From NCBI GenBank assembly GCA_025765615.1, contig JAIVFJ010000012.1, forward strand, positions 434,001-498,000: a DNA stretch of 64,000 bases, given 5' to 3'. The notes beneath the pieces were generated by a model. The model was not told the DNA's origin and made no database searches. It was given only the letters and a program-made list of their open reading frames with translations. Position 1 is the stretch's first letter, and each line of letters begins with the position of its first letter. Made by a program: the position numbers and the translations under genes. This document shows positions 52,759-61,574 of the stretch, one piece after another. This DNA comes from Zopfochytrium polystomum. Its lineage: Eukaryota > Chytridiomycota > Chytridiomycetes > Chytridiales > Chytridiaceae.

Positions 52759-54039
52759 CACTCGGCAGCATTCAGTCCTGACAGTCAGTTTGTTGTGTCT
52801 GGAAGTAGGGACAAGACAGTCAGGATTTGGAATGCTTCCACTGGTCAGGAGCAGCATAAGCTGGTGGAACACACTCATTGTGTCAACTCTGCAGCATTCA
52901 GTCCTGATGGGCAGTTTGTTGTGTCTGGAAGTTGGGACGAGACAGTCAGGATTTGGAATGCTTCCACTGGCCAGGAGCTGCATAAGCTGGTGGGACACTC
53001 TGGTTGGGTCCAAACTGCAGCATTCAGCCCTGACAGTCAGTTTGTTGTGTCTGGAAGTTTGGACAAGACAGTCAGGATTTGGAAAGCTTCGACTGGCCAG
53101 GAGCTGCATAAGCTGGTGGGACACACTGGGCCAGTCAACTCTGCAGCATTCAGTCCTGACAGTCAGTTTGTTGTGTCTGGAAGCTGGGACGAGACAGTCA
53201 GGATTTGGAATGCTTCCACTGGCCAGGAGCAGCATAAGCTGGTGGGACACTATAGTTTTGTCAACTCTGCAGCATTCAGTCCTGACAGTCAGTTTGTTGT
53301 GTCTGGAAGTTGGGACGAGACAGTCAGGATTTGGAATGCTTCCACTGGCCAGGAGCTGCATAAGCTGGAGGGACACTCTGGTGGTGTCAGGTCTGCAGCA
53401 TTCAGTCCTGACAGTCAGTTTGTTGTGTCTGCAAGTGATGACGAGACAGTCAGAATTTGGAATGCTTCCACTGGCCAGGAGCTGCACAAGTTGGAGGGAC
53501 ACTCTCGTGAGGTCCACTCGGCAGCATTCAGTCCTGACAGTCAGTTTGTTGTGTCTGGAAGTGATGACGAGACAGTCAGAATTTGGAATGCTTCCACTGG
53601 CCAGGAGCTGCATAAGCTGGAGGGACACTCTCTTAGGGTCACTTCTGCAGCATCCACTGGCAAAGCGCTGCATAAGCTGAAAGGACAAACGTCTTATGTC
53701 GAATCTGCAGCATTCAGTGCTGATGGGCAATCCGTTGTTTTGCAGGACAGAATTGACAAGAGAATTTTCGTCAACCTTAGGACAGGATTGCCGGTGGAAA
53801 GAAGTGATATCACACTCACAGCTTCAAGCCTGGCACGCAATTTTAGTGCACGTAATTTGTCAGGGAAGCAACTGCAAGGTGTTGCTGAATCTGTGATCAG
53901 TGGTGGTGTTTGGTTCATCTTTGATGTCACAAAAGTCAGTTGCTGGCTTCCTCCTGAATTTCGCGGTAATCTCCAGCTCCTCTCAAGGCAAAGTGTTTTC
54001 ACTCTTGGTATGGGCATTTCTTCACTCATACAATTTTGA
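52759..54039 (+). pseudogene. NLR segment: WD40 repeats and C-terminus
   Basis: Continues the second WD40 repeat (HSAAFSPDSQFVV). Eight complete 42-residue repeats, counting the two begun upstream of gypsy 2, read GH----V-SAAFSPDSQFVVSGS-D-TVRIW. A ninth is truncated (GHSLRVTSAASTGKALHKLK) and a tenth is degenerate (AAFSADGQSVVLQ). A non-repeat tail follows (LARNFSARNLSGKQLQGVAE). Stop at 54037-54039. Repeats 1-8 differ mainly at a few variable positions. Confidence 0.9.
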
Positions 54040-54184
54040 TCTGCTGTGCTTCTGTATTTTTCACTGTGGGGAAAACTTGTTTCATCAAAGACAGTGTGTT
54101 TGAAGAAAATAAAAATGATTGCTGTGGTCAATGAGAGATTGTCCAAAATTTGCATATCAAATAATATTCACATATCTTTCCTTT

Positions 54185-54290
54185 TGTGTTTACCCGTCGA
54201 ACAGATGTCCACACATTCTATTTATTCCACAAACATATTATATGAAATTTTTTTAGAATATTATTTTTATTATTCAGACAATTTGTCCAA
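54185..54290 (+). repeat. 3' repeat element R, copy 2
   Basis: CCGTCGAACAGATGTCCACA, then a CATATTATATGAAATTTTTT block. Shared with copies 1 and 3. It sits downstream of the NLR stop, where viral sequence resumes. Confidence 0.6.
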
Positions 54291-54472
54291 AGATGTGTTT
54301 TTTTTTGCGAAGTTGATTTAAAAACAATGAAAATTTTGAGTTGATAGTGCTTTTTAGTAGTTGGGCGTTTATTATTATTATATATATATTCAGTGTCTAT
54401 ATTAATAATGACACTACTAACTGTGGATTACTATTATGTAGATTACACTTCACATTCACATGAAAACTTTTT

Positions 54473-54916
54473 GTGTCAAACATCGCATTAGAAATCTTAA
54501 AAAAAGACGATAAAAATTTCGTTACCAACTCAGGTATTCCTATTTCTGTTCTTGTAACTCGACAACAAAAACCTCCTCCAATCGAAGTTGATTCTTGTTC
54601 TGGTAAAAAGTTGATGAATTCTAAACTTGAAGATCCACTCGTTACAAAATTTAGCTTCGCTAAAGATAAAGTATTTCATTGTGTTTTATGTAATAAGCAG
54701 AGACTTCATGCCGATCAGTTAGCTGGACATGTAGTTTTTGTTGATTACAGAGGGCTTGGTGTGTTCACTGAAACTTTCCTTGGAGATTTCGGTAATGAAG
54801 ATCGCTTCTTTTATAGTTACAGAGAGACAGTTGACTTTCATGGAAATACTCCCCAAAACAAATCCTCAGGTCGTCTCTTCTGGTTCGACATCGACTTAAC
54901 AGGTGAAAAAAGCTGA
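54473..54916 (+). CDS. viral-type protein with C2H2-like zinc motif
   Basis: Open frame of about 147 codons without an early ATG (first triplet GTG at 54473), so the 5' end may be truncated or spliced. HCVLCNKQRLHADQLAGHV resembles a C2H2 finger. The rest (VDYRGLGVFTETFLGDFGNE, RLFWFDIDLTGEK) is not recognised. AT-rich like the viral block, and followed by repeat R copy 3. Confidence 0.45.
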   Translation: MSNIALEILKKDDKNFVTNSGIPISVLVTRQQKPPPIEVDSCSGKKLMNSKLEDPLVTKFSFAKDKVFHCVLCNKQRLHADQLAGHVVFVDYRGLGVFTETFLGDFGNEDRFFYSYRETVDFHGNTPQNKSSGRLFWFDIDLTGEKS

Positions 54917-54984
54917 CGACGCAAAATCCAAGTAATGCGTTAGCACCATTTCACCTTTACCTTTATTAAACCCTTTTTTGTTTC

Positions 54985-55080
54985 TGTGGGAACCCGTCGA
55001 ACAGACGTCCACACATTCTATTTATTCCGCAAACATATTATATGAAATTTTTTTGAATATTTTTCATATATTATTTTTTA
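54985..55080 (+). repeat. 3' repeat element R, copy 3
   Basis: CCGTCGAACAGACGTCCACA followed by a stem TATATGAAA (55039-55047) and TTTCATATA (55062-55070). It lies 70-160 bp past the stop of the 54473 gene, so a transcript 3'-end role is plausible. Confidence 0.6.
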
Positions 55081-55109
55081 TTCAGCACTCAAATTTATTT
55101 TATTGCCAC

Positions 55110-55885
55110 TTATTTTAATTGTTCCATTTTCATTTTGGAACATTTTTATCGACCCGTTAAATCATAATTTATGTATTTCACACCATGTTTTATCGACTCG
55201 TTTCACTTTGTTCCATTTTCTGTTTTGAGTGTTTTTATCGACTTAATTAGTGGATTTTTTCTTGTTACATCACCATATTTTATCGACTTGTTTTTAAATG
55301 TTCCATTTTTATTTTGGAACATTTTTATCAACTCGTTACGTCATATTTTATGTATATTCACACCCATGTTTTATTGACTTGTTTTTAAATGTTCCATTTT
55401 TATTTTGGAACATTTTTATCGACTCGTTACATTTATGTTTTTCAAACTTCACTGACATATTCATCGTCAAAAAAATGATTGTTCCAAAAATGTTGTTTTT
55501 ATCCACTTGTGTCAAAATTTTTGATAAGCCTTATTTATAAAAACTTTTATTTTCTATACAAAAATCTCTTTTCAAAAAAACTCTCTTGAGTCGATAAAAA
55601 ACATTATTTTGGAACATTTTAATTTATGATACGTTTTGTGATACCTCTATTGATTTTTTTTTAAAAGTTGAGTCGATAAAAACACTCAAAAAACATTTTG
55701 GAACATTTTAATTTATGATACGTTTTTATGTACCCTTTCTTAAAAATATTTTTATTTTTGAGTCGATAAAAACACTCAAAAAACATTTTGGAACAATATT
55801 TTTTATGACACGTTTTGTGTACCCTTTCTTAAAAATATTTTATTTTTGAGTCGATAAAAACACTCAAAAAACATTTTGGAACATC
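55110..55885. repeat. large inverted array of 85-100 bp AT-rich repeats
   Basis: Four imperfect direct units (around 55120, 55190, 55270, 55370) contain TTTTTATCGACTCG and the palindrome TGTTCCA...TTTTGGAACA. Four more (around 55575, 55665, 55757, 55846) are in inverse orientation (GAGTCGATAAAAA). The centre is near 55500. The last unit abuts the 3' end of the helicase gene. Confidence 0.75.
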
Positions 55886-55891
55886 TTAATT

Positions 55892-58250
55892 TTAAAAGTC
55901 TTCTGGAGTCATAATGTCTTCTTCACAAATTTTAAATCTAACACCTATCCATCCCAGGCCAACTTTGTCTGATTTTCTAATTTTTTTGGCTTTCCAATCC
56001 ACACTGTTCCCCCACTTATCAGTAAACACTCTTTCTAATGCTTTTTGAACCACACTCATCTTCACACTTGTGTCATTCATATGGAAATGTACATCTTTAA
56101 CAAATAGTTTCACATCATTGATTTTTTTGTCGTTCGGGTCTACTCTTTCTAAATTGTCATTGACCCAATTTGCATATAAATCGTTTTCATTCTTGTATCT
56201 CATTGTTCTTGACATTACCTCTTCTGGAACAGGGACTTTTTGTCCAAGTACTCTATTAATATGTTCATAAGAGCTTGTCTCCAAGTTACATCATCTTTAA
56301 TTTTATCATTGAGACTCATCAATTTTGAATTCGTTAGGATTGTTAGGATCTGGGTTATCAACAAACTTGCTCGTAAATTCAACAACTCTTACTCTTCTGA
56401 AAATTGCAGAATCTTCCCCACATATATCAGGTAATTTATTACACGCCAAGAATAACTTTGCATGAAGTTCCATGTTTTCTTGTGGTTTAAATAGTTGTCT
56501 AACTGCCAATACATCACCTCCCGAAATTTGTTTGATTACACCCCCATTTATTCTATCGTTTTCCTCAGGTTCACTCATACATGCAAATCTCATATCCTTA
56601 AATGCAACCAAGTGTGGTGTTGCACCTGCAGCATTCCCCTTAATTTTTGTGATAGCACTTGGATCCAATGCGTAACCAAATTCTCCTATCGTAAATTTCA
56701 TTAAATTTAAAAGTTGTGATTTTCCATTTGATCCCCTGGACCAATCATAAATATAATCCTTCTATTTCCTATTCTAGGATTTAAACAATCACTCATACGT
56801 TTTAGCATGTACTCTCTAATTTTTTCATTTGGAATTATTTGCTCAATAACTTTCATAACTTTTCTTGTATCTACATCAGGATTATATTCATACCCAGTTG
56901 ACATTGTGAAAAAATCATCATGTCGTGATTCTCTGAATAGTTTCAATTTCATATCATATGTTCCATTTGTAAATGGTATTAATCTTTGTTTTTATTTAAC
57001 TTATTGTAAAATGCTTCCTCTTTATCATATACTTCATTTTCCAAAATTTTCCTAATATTCGATTTATAACCATATGATCCAAGTAGCTCAATTATTCTGT
57101 TATACTTTTTTATTCTATCCTTATCATTACATTTATTTCTTAAATTTTCATAGATTGTTTTTGTCTTAACAATTTCTTGCCATATAGAAGCACCTTTATC
57201 TGTTCTCCAACTTATATTATTAAAATAATACCATTTATCTAAAAAAAAATACTTGTTCTTCACCAGCTCCATTACAAGATGTGCTGTATCATCTTCTGTA
57301 AAACCACCGCTTTTAATTTTTTCTCTTAATTCTGGATCAATGCTTACTGTGCACTTAAGTCGTCTTTCTACAATAGCCTTAATCTCATTTGTGAAATTCT
57401 CGTATTTCATCTCTCTGTAATCCATTTCTTCAGTATTACATGATGGATCGTGACATTTTCTTCTCAAATGTGTTTCTGTTAATGTAAAATATTGATGTTG
57501 ACTGTTATGATCATATGGTTTTAATATTCCATTATTTAATTTATTGTAATAGAAGCATCTCTTCAATGATGTTGATATAATAATAATGTTCTTATTTTTA
57601 TCCAAAAATATTGTCTCCATATCATTTTCAGCTATATCAAATTTTTCACCAAGAAAATCTTGATTTGATTTTCCTCTTCACGTGTGATTTGGATTTTATC
57701 ACTGTCACTTTCATTTACAAGTGTTCCAGCCTCAGAGATAGTATCTGTGTCTTTTCTTTTATTTTTATTATTGTTATTTGGTGCAAGACTCATTATTTTA
57801 TTAATTTCTTCAACAGAAAGTTCTCTTAATGGTACATTTTTTATTATTTTGTAACCTTCTCCTTCATAACAACAACGTCTGTCTGTCAAAATGTCTATAT
57901 GTATGTCATGATTGTTTATGAGTTTGATTCTCTCGTCATATGCATAATATATGTGATGCCCTTTTGAACCTGTTTCGGTAATGAGTGTTTTCTTCTTCAT
58001 CCAAAGGTCTTATATTCTCTTCAAACCACTTTTTTGCAGTGTACGCTTCATCTTTTCTATCTAGATCCACGACAATGATTTTGCTTTTATTTCCAGTCAA
58101 AATTGCTATGTTATTCTGATTTTTGTAAATTGATGCTTCTAATTTTTGCCAATTCATTGGTGCTGGGCCGCGGATTTTGTTTCCATTTTCATCCCGCTTA
58201 ATGTTTATACCATAATATATCCAACCGTTTTCGTGTGCTAGTTCTCTCAT
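55892..58250 (-). pseudogene. archaeo-eukaryotic primase/D5-type SF3 helicase, multiply frameshifted
   Basis: Replicative primase-helicase of the type carried by NCLDVs, virophages and polinton-like viruses. From the ATG at 58250 the primase part holds WQKLEASIYKNQNNIAILTG, IIVVDLDRKDE (metal-binding Asp pair), TETGSKGHHIYY and DILTDRRCCYEGEGYKII. The D5 N-terminal part holds IPFTNGTYDM and TMSTGYEYN, followed by the SF3 ATPase with its P-loop split by a G-run shift (about 56735), MRFACMSEPEEND and LFLACNKLPDICG. Frame changes occur near 58005, 57640, 56965, 56735, 56300 and 56240, mostly at homopolymers. Clearly decayed. Confidence 0.82.
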
Positions 58251-58312
58251 TTTTTAGATTCGTCATGTGATTCTCTTTTGATAAATACACATAATTTAAT
58301 TTTTCAATTTTT

Positions 58313-58330
58313 ACGCGATTATACTTAAAA
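58313..58330 (+). promoter_or_regulatory. ACGCG...TTAAA promoter motif, small gene 3
   Basis: ACGCG at 58313-58317 with TTAAAA after it, 47 bp before the ATG at 58360. The 109 bp spacer is shared with the divergent primase gene. Confidence 0.5.
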
Positions 58331-58359
58331 AAATTCTTCTACACTAAAATTAATAGTAT

Positions 58360-58605
58360 ATGAGTTCATTTCCTCTTGAAGACTCTATCAAAACTCTTTC
58401 CAAGTCCGACTTCATTAGACTGTATCTCGCGGTTACAAATGAATTTCAGCATCTTAAATCGCAAAATCCAACGCTTGTCAGCAACCTTATGTACAATGTT
58501 CGTAATCCTGATATAACGCGCAAGTCCTCTAGTAATTATAGGAAAAAAAAGCGTCAAGAACAACAACAAGATTCACAGTTACCACAACTTCTCGACTGTA
58601 TGTAA
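58360..58605 (+). CDS. small viral protein family, member 3
   Basis: 81 aa (MSSFPLEDSIKTLSKSDFIR). Same core as members 1 and 2: LSKSDFIRLYLAVTNEFQ, NPTLVSNLMYNVRNPDI, then a basic, Gln-rich tail (KKKRQEQQQD). Like member 1 it is divergent from a viral replication gene. Function unknown. Confidence 0.65.
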   Translation: MSSFPLEDSIKTLSKSDFIRLYLAVTNEFQHLKSQNPTLVSNLMYNVRNPDITRKSSSNYRKKKRQEQQQDSQLPQLLDCM

Positions 58606-58652
58606 TTAAAAATTTACTTTATATACCATTATGGTCTTAATAGTTACTAAGA

Positions 58653-58690
58653 TTCTCATACACATTTTCGACCATAAATGTACATGAGAA
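58653..58690. terminator. stem-loop between convergent viral genes
   Basis: Arms TTCTCATACACATTT (58653-58667) and AAATGTACATGAGAA (58676-58690), 13 of 15 pairs, 8 nt loop. It lies between the ends of the small gene (58605) and the SF3 paralogue (58788). Confidence 0.55.
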
Positions 58691-58787
58691 CTTTAACTAA
58701 CATAATCAATCACATTTCGTCGTTTGACTTGCAATCCATTGTACATTTTGTTCTGCACACACACCTAACAATCCGCACTCACTCAAC

Positions 58788-59879
58788 TTAAACTCGTGGT
58801 CTGTTAAACGGAGCTTCTTGTTTGACTGATTCAGGCTCTTTAACATTCTTATGATAGTATTGAATCATAATTTTCATTAAAGCTTTTATATAGTAATCTG
58901 AGTCTAGTTCAGAATCATTTGTGTGTATAGCTTTTGCACGTCGATTAAAGTATAATTCTGGTAAAGTGTCACACAACACAAACACTTTTGAATGCACTTT
59001 AATAGTTACATCGCCTTTACGTGGAAGAGTTAAAGGAATACTTTTATCACTTATCAAGTTCAAATATCTCTGAATAGTACCACTAGCCATATGATATGGA
59101 GACATTGTCATGTACGCAAATTTCTTCTTTTTGAGATAAAACAAGTGATCGTTAGGACGAGGGTAGTTTCTATCAGCTTTAATGATTTCATCACCTAGTA
59201 GTTCATATGAACTGAATTCAAATGCTTTAATCATTAGATCTACAAGTTTCTTACCACCAGGTCCACTCAAATAAACAATACTTTGACCAGTATGGTAGAG
59301 AGCATGACTCATAGATTTTTTCAAGTATTCACGAATGTTTCTGTCAGGAACAATTTCCTTTAAAAATTTTTCAAATCTAGTTGTATTAATATTTTCATCA
59401 TAATCGTAACTTAATCTTTTTGAACAGTAATCATCTTTACTGAAAGGTTTAAAACATTTTTCTTTAAGATGATATGTTCCATTTTTAAAAGGAATGAACT
59501 CAGAGTTTGAATCCAATCGTTCTTCAAAATCCTCCTTGAACCATGCTATTTGTGCATTACCTATAATATCTCGTTTGACAAGAGGTTTTAGTTCATTTAA
59601 TCTGTCATTTATTTTTTTAACAATTTCAGGACGATCATTGTATTTGTCTTTTAAATGGATATAAACAGTTGGAAAAATATTATTCAAGAAAATAGTCACT
59701 TTTAATTTATTGACATCTTTTTTCCACATACCATCAGAATTGTCATAGTACCACCATTGATGTGTGTAAGATGTTCTTTTTTTGGTGGAAGTATATACAA
59801 ATTTCCCTTTGAAACATTTATGCATGTCATAATAACTATCGATATTGTTTAATAAAAGTTCTTCACTTATGTCTTCCAT
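58788..59879 (-). CDS. degenerate D5/SF3 helicase paralogue, intact frame
   Basis: 363 aa homologous to the D5-SF3 half of the neighbouring primase-helicase: WWYYDNSDGMWKK, EFIPFKNGTYHL, YDYDEN (150-165). The ATPase core is altered. The P-loop reads SGPGGKKL (205-212) with no Ser/Thr after Lys and is shortened. The Walker B position reads FAYMTMS (254-260) without acidic residues, and the sensor Asn of motif C is Asp (FVLCDTLPEL, 300-309). It is therefore probably not an active ATPase and may be a structural or regulatory partner. Its ATG directly follows the stop codon of the RING gene, in the same frame. Confidence 0.78.
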   Translation of the reverse strand: MEDISEELLLNNIDSYYDMHKCFKGKFVYTSTKKRTSYTHQWWYYDNSDGMWKKDVNKLKVTIFLNNIFPTVYIHLKDKYNDRPEIVKKINDRLNELKPLVKRDIIGNAQIAWFKEDFEERLDSNSEFIPFKNGTYHLKEKCFKPFSKDDYCSKRLSYDYDENINTTRFEKFLKEIVPDRNIREYLKKSMSHALYHTGQSIVYLSGPGGKKLVDLMIKAFEFSSYELLGDEIIKADRNYPRPNDHLFYLKKKKFAYMTMSPYHMASGTIQRYLNLISDKSIPLTLPRKGDVTIKVHSKVFVLCDTLPELYFNRRAKAIHTNDSELDSDYYIKALMKIMIQYYHKNVKEPESVKQEAPFNRPRV

Positions 59880-60443
59880 TTATTTTATGATATACTTTTT
59901 TTTTCTGTTTCTTCTGAGCCCCTCGCCCATTCCCGACATACCACCCAAAGTCACGTGACCTCGTCCTAAAAACTGCCATAAAAACTCTATTATATCCACC
60001 ACTTTCTGTTTGTTGAATGGTCTGTTCTTAAAATATTTCCCCAATTCTTTTTTTATCAATTGCAGTTCTCCTTCGTTTAGCGGTGGGTCCATCCTTTTTG
60101 AACTCCACTCCACATATCCCGCTATTTTCCTCCCTTTCTCTCCCAGTGCCGCTATCTCTTCCATCACTTTTTCTTCCACTCCTTCTGCTTCCTTCCATCC
60201 ACTCCCACAATATCCACACCTCGCTCCATGTCTCATCCATTCTTTGTAACACTTCTTGTGTCCTCTGTGTCCACAACAATGCGTCCTTACACTCTCCTCT
60301 CTCTTCTTTATCATCCCATAACATACATAACATTCTTCTCTCTCCTCCTCTCTGTGTCTCGCACACCTTTCTCCTCCATCTCTCGCCTTCACTCCACACA
60401 CCTTTCCCTTCTTCTCTCCTCGTTTGTACTCGTAGTCGCACAT
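59880..60443 (-). CDS. viral-type zinc-finger/RING protein
   Basis: 187 aa. N-terminal MCDYEYKRGEKKGKVCGVKA...CARH is the same Cys/His motif as the two 35-36 kb proteins. A RING-type domain follows at about residues 37-80 (CYVC, THCCGHRGHKKC, CGYC), suggesting ubiquitin-ligase activity. The C-terminus (ELQLIKKELGKYFKNRPFNK) is not recognised. Promoter motif CCGCCAAGA lies at 60486-60495 and GTCACGTGAC at 60522-60531. TAA is immediately followed by the ATG of the SF3 paralogue. Confidence 0.75.
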   Translation of the reverse strand: MCDYEYKRGEKKGKVCGVKARDGGERCARHREEEREECYVCYGMIKKREESVRTHCCGHRGHKKCYKEWMRHGARCGYCGSGWKEAEGVEEKVMEEIAALGEKGRKIAGYVEWSSKRMDPPLNEGELQLIKKELGKYFKNRPFNKQKVVDIIEFLWQFLGRGHVTLGGMSGMGEGLRRNRKKKYIIK

Positions 60444-60485
60444 CCTTTGCTCTCTTCTAAGTCCTCACAAAATTCAGTTTCTTTT

Positions 60486-60531
60486 CCGCCAAGACCTTCT
60501 CTCTTTTACTTCGCCAAGAAAGTCACGTGAC
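60486..60531 (-). promoter_or_regulatory. promoter motifs of the RING gene
   Basis: TTCCGCCAAGACC and AAAATTCAGTTTC repeat the 35.9 and 36.5 kb promoter blocks, about 45-50 bp before the ATG. A GTCACGTGAC palindrome lies at 60522-60531. Confidence 0.55.
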
Positions 60532-60587
60532 AGTCTGCCAACAATAGAATTGACGTGTGGCTAACAACAGACGACGATAAACATAAA

Positions 60588-61422
60588 ATGGTATTGCTGC
60601 TTCTTTTTTTGACACAAATTTACTTATCCAAATTCAGAATCCGGAATCAAAGGCCCACCAAGACAGAGAACGGAAGAAAAAACAATACAGGGCCAACGTA
60701 CAGCGGGACAAAGTGAATGAGCTCGACGCCCTCTGCGAAAGGAATACAGGATGTGGGAACACAATTGCCCGATTTGCGCAAAGAAAGCCCGGTTTTCCTC
60801 AATTAACTAGGGATGCCACACTTAAACTATTGCTCGATCGGTTGAACAGCCGGTTTCCCCGTGACAGTCCTTCTCAAAAGCTTTTGAATCAAGCTTTACT
60901 CCTTGATAAAACCGCACCAAACGCTGATGCACTTACCACATTCTTACTGGACACACTTCCGGAAGTAAGTCTTCCTCCAATCCCGCAAAGAACCTCTGTT
61001 TAATATATGAGCCAGCTTGTTCTTAGTGATGAAGTATATGCGGCACACGCAATGACTATGTTGAGTACACAAGGAGCAGGAAGACGGTTGCACGGATTTC
61101 GGGCAATTTCACAGTCGAGTAGCTCGTCAGGAAAGCATGTCGATACTGGGAAGCTTTTGAAAGAAGCCAAAGCATTTCAAGGTCGATATGCTTCGTCCTT
61201 CATTCACAACTGACCACTCATGCAGACGAAGTTCTGAAAATGTTGATCCAAAAGCAACCAAAGAAAGCAAATTTCTTCCGTAAGCTTGCTGGTGATGCTA
61301 CTAAGTCGTGGAAGGACAAGTGGAGCAAGCTTGCAACGACGAAAAAAGGGACAAAATCAGCAAAAAACGACTACAACGAAAAAGGGACTCGGGAAACCAA
61401 CAAAATCGTCAAAAACAACTAA
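60588..61422 (+). CDS. small spliced host gene, unknown basic protein
   Basis: Four exons: 60588-60590 (the ATG alone), 60638-60964, 61016-61181 and 61226-61422, 230 aa. Introns are 47, 51 and 44 nt with GT-AG ends and consistent phases. The N-terminus is basic and coiled (HQDRERKKKQYRANVQRDKV), followed by a helical region (LKLLLDRLNSRF) and a Ser-rich stretch (SQSSSSSGK). A Lys-rich tail comes last; its frame is uncertain because a parallel Lys-rich frame runs to 61537 and an A-run lies at 61340-61346. No domain was recognised. Confidence 0.6.
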
Positions 61423-61574
61423 AAAGGAGCTCACGAAACCAACGAAGCAAGCGAAAATGACTGTGGCGAAGAAAGGGCCGAATTCACCGCTCAAGGCCAG
61501 AGTCGTGGCAGGGAGAGCGAAGGGTGGAAAAAAGTGAAATAAAGGAAGAAAAGGTCATTCTTGACAAGTCAACC

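Larger units (their letters stand above)
40718..54039 (+). pseudogene. TIR-NACHT-WD40 NLR-type gene, disrupted by two gypsy insertions
   Basis: NLR-type signalling ATPase of the fungal NACHT-WD40 kind with an N-terminal TIR domain. Exons: 40718-41062, 41136-41286, 41347-41419, 41466-41746, 41795-42053, 42112-43480, then (after gypsy 1) 48788-49579, then (after gypsy 2) 52759-54039. Both insertions have perfect 5 bp target duplications, and the flanks rejoin in the same frame. Three smaller lesions exist: a 1 nt shift in a G-run (41627-41631), a 1 nt shift in an A-run (41978-41981) and an in-frame TAG before GCTGAATTG (about 42151). Such proteins are thought to oligomerise on sensing a ligand through the repeats; here the gene is dead in this allele. 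The start codon is the first in-frame ATG and is uncertain. Confidence 0.85.

Noticed and set aside
55892..58250. Sequencing error as the general cause of viral frameshifts
   Set aside because: Host genes, gypsy pol (1239 codons) and the SF3 paralogue contain many homopolymers and no shifts, so decay is the better explanation, although single sites could be errors.
35504..61422. Complete integrated virus with capsid and packaging genes
   Set aside because: No major capsid protein, packaging ATPase, viral protease or integrase was recognised; only replication and accessory genes are present.
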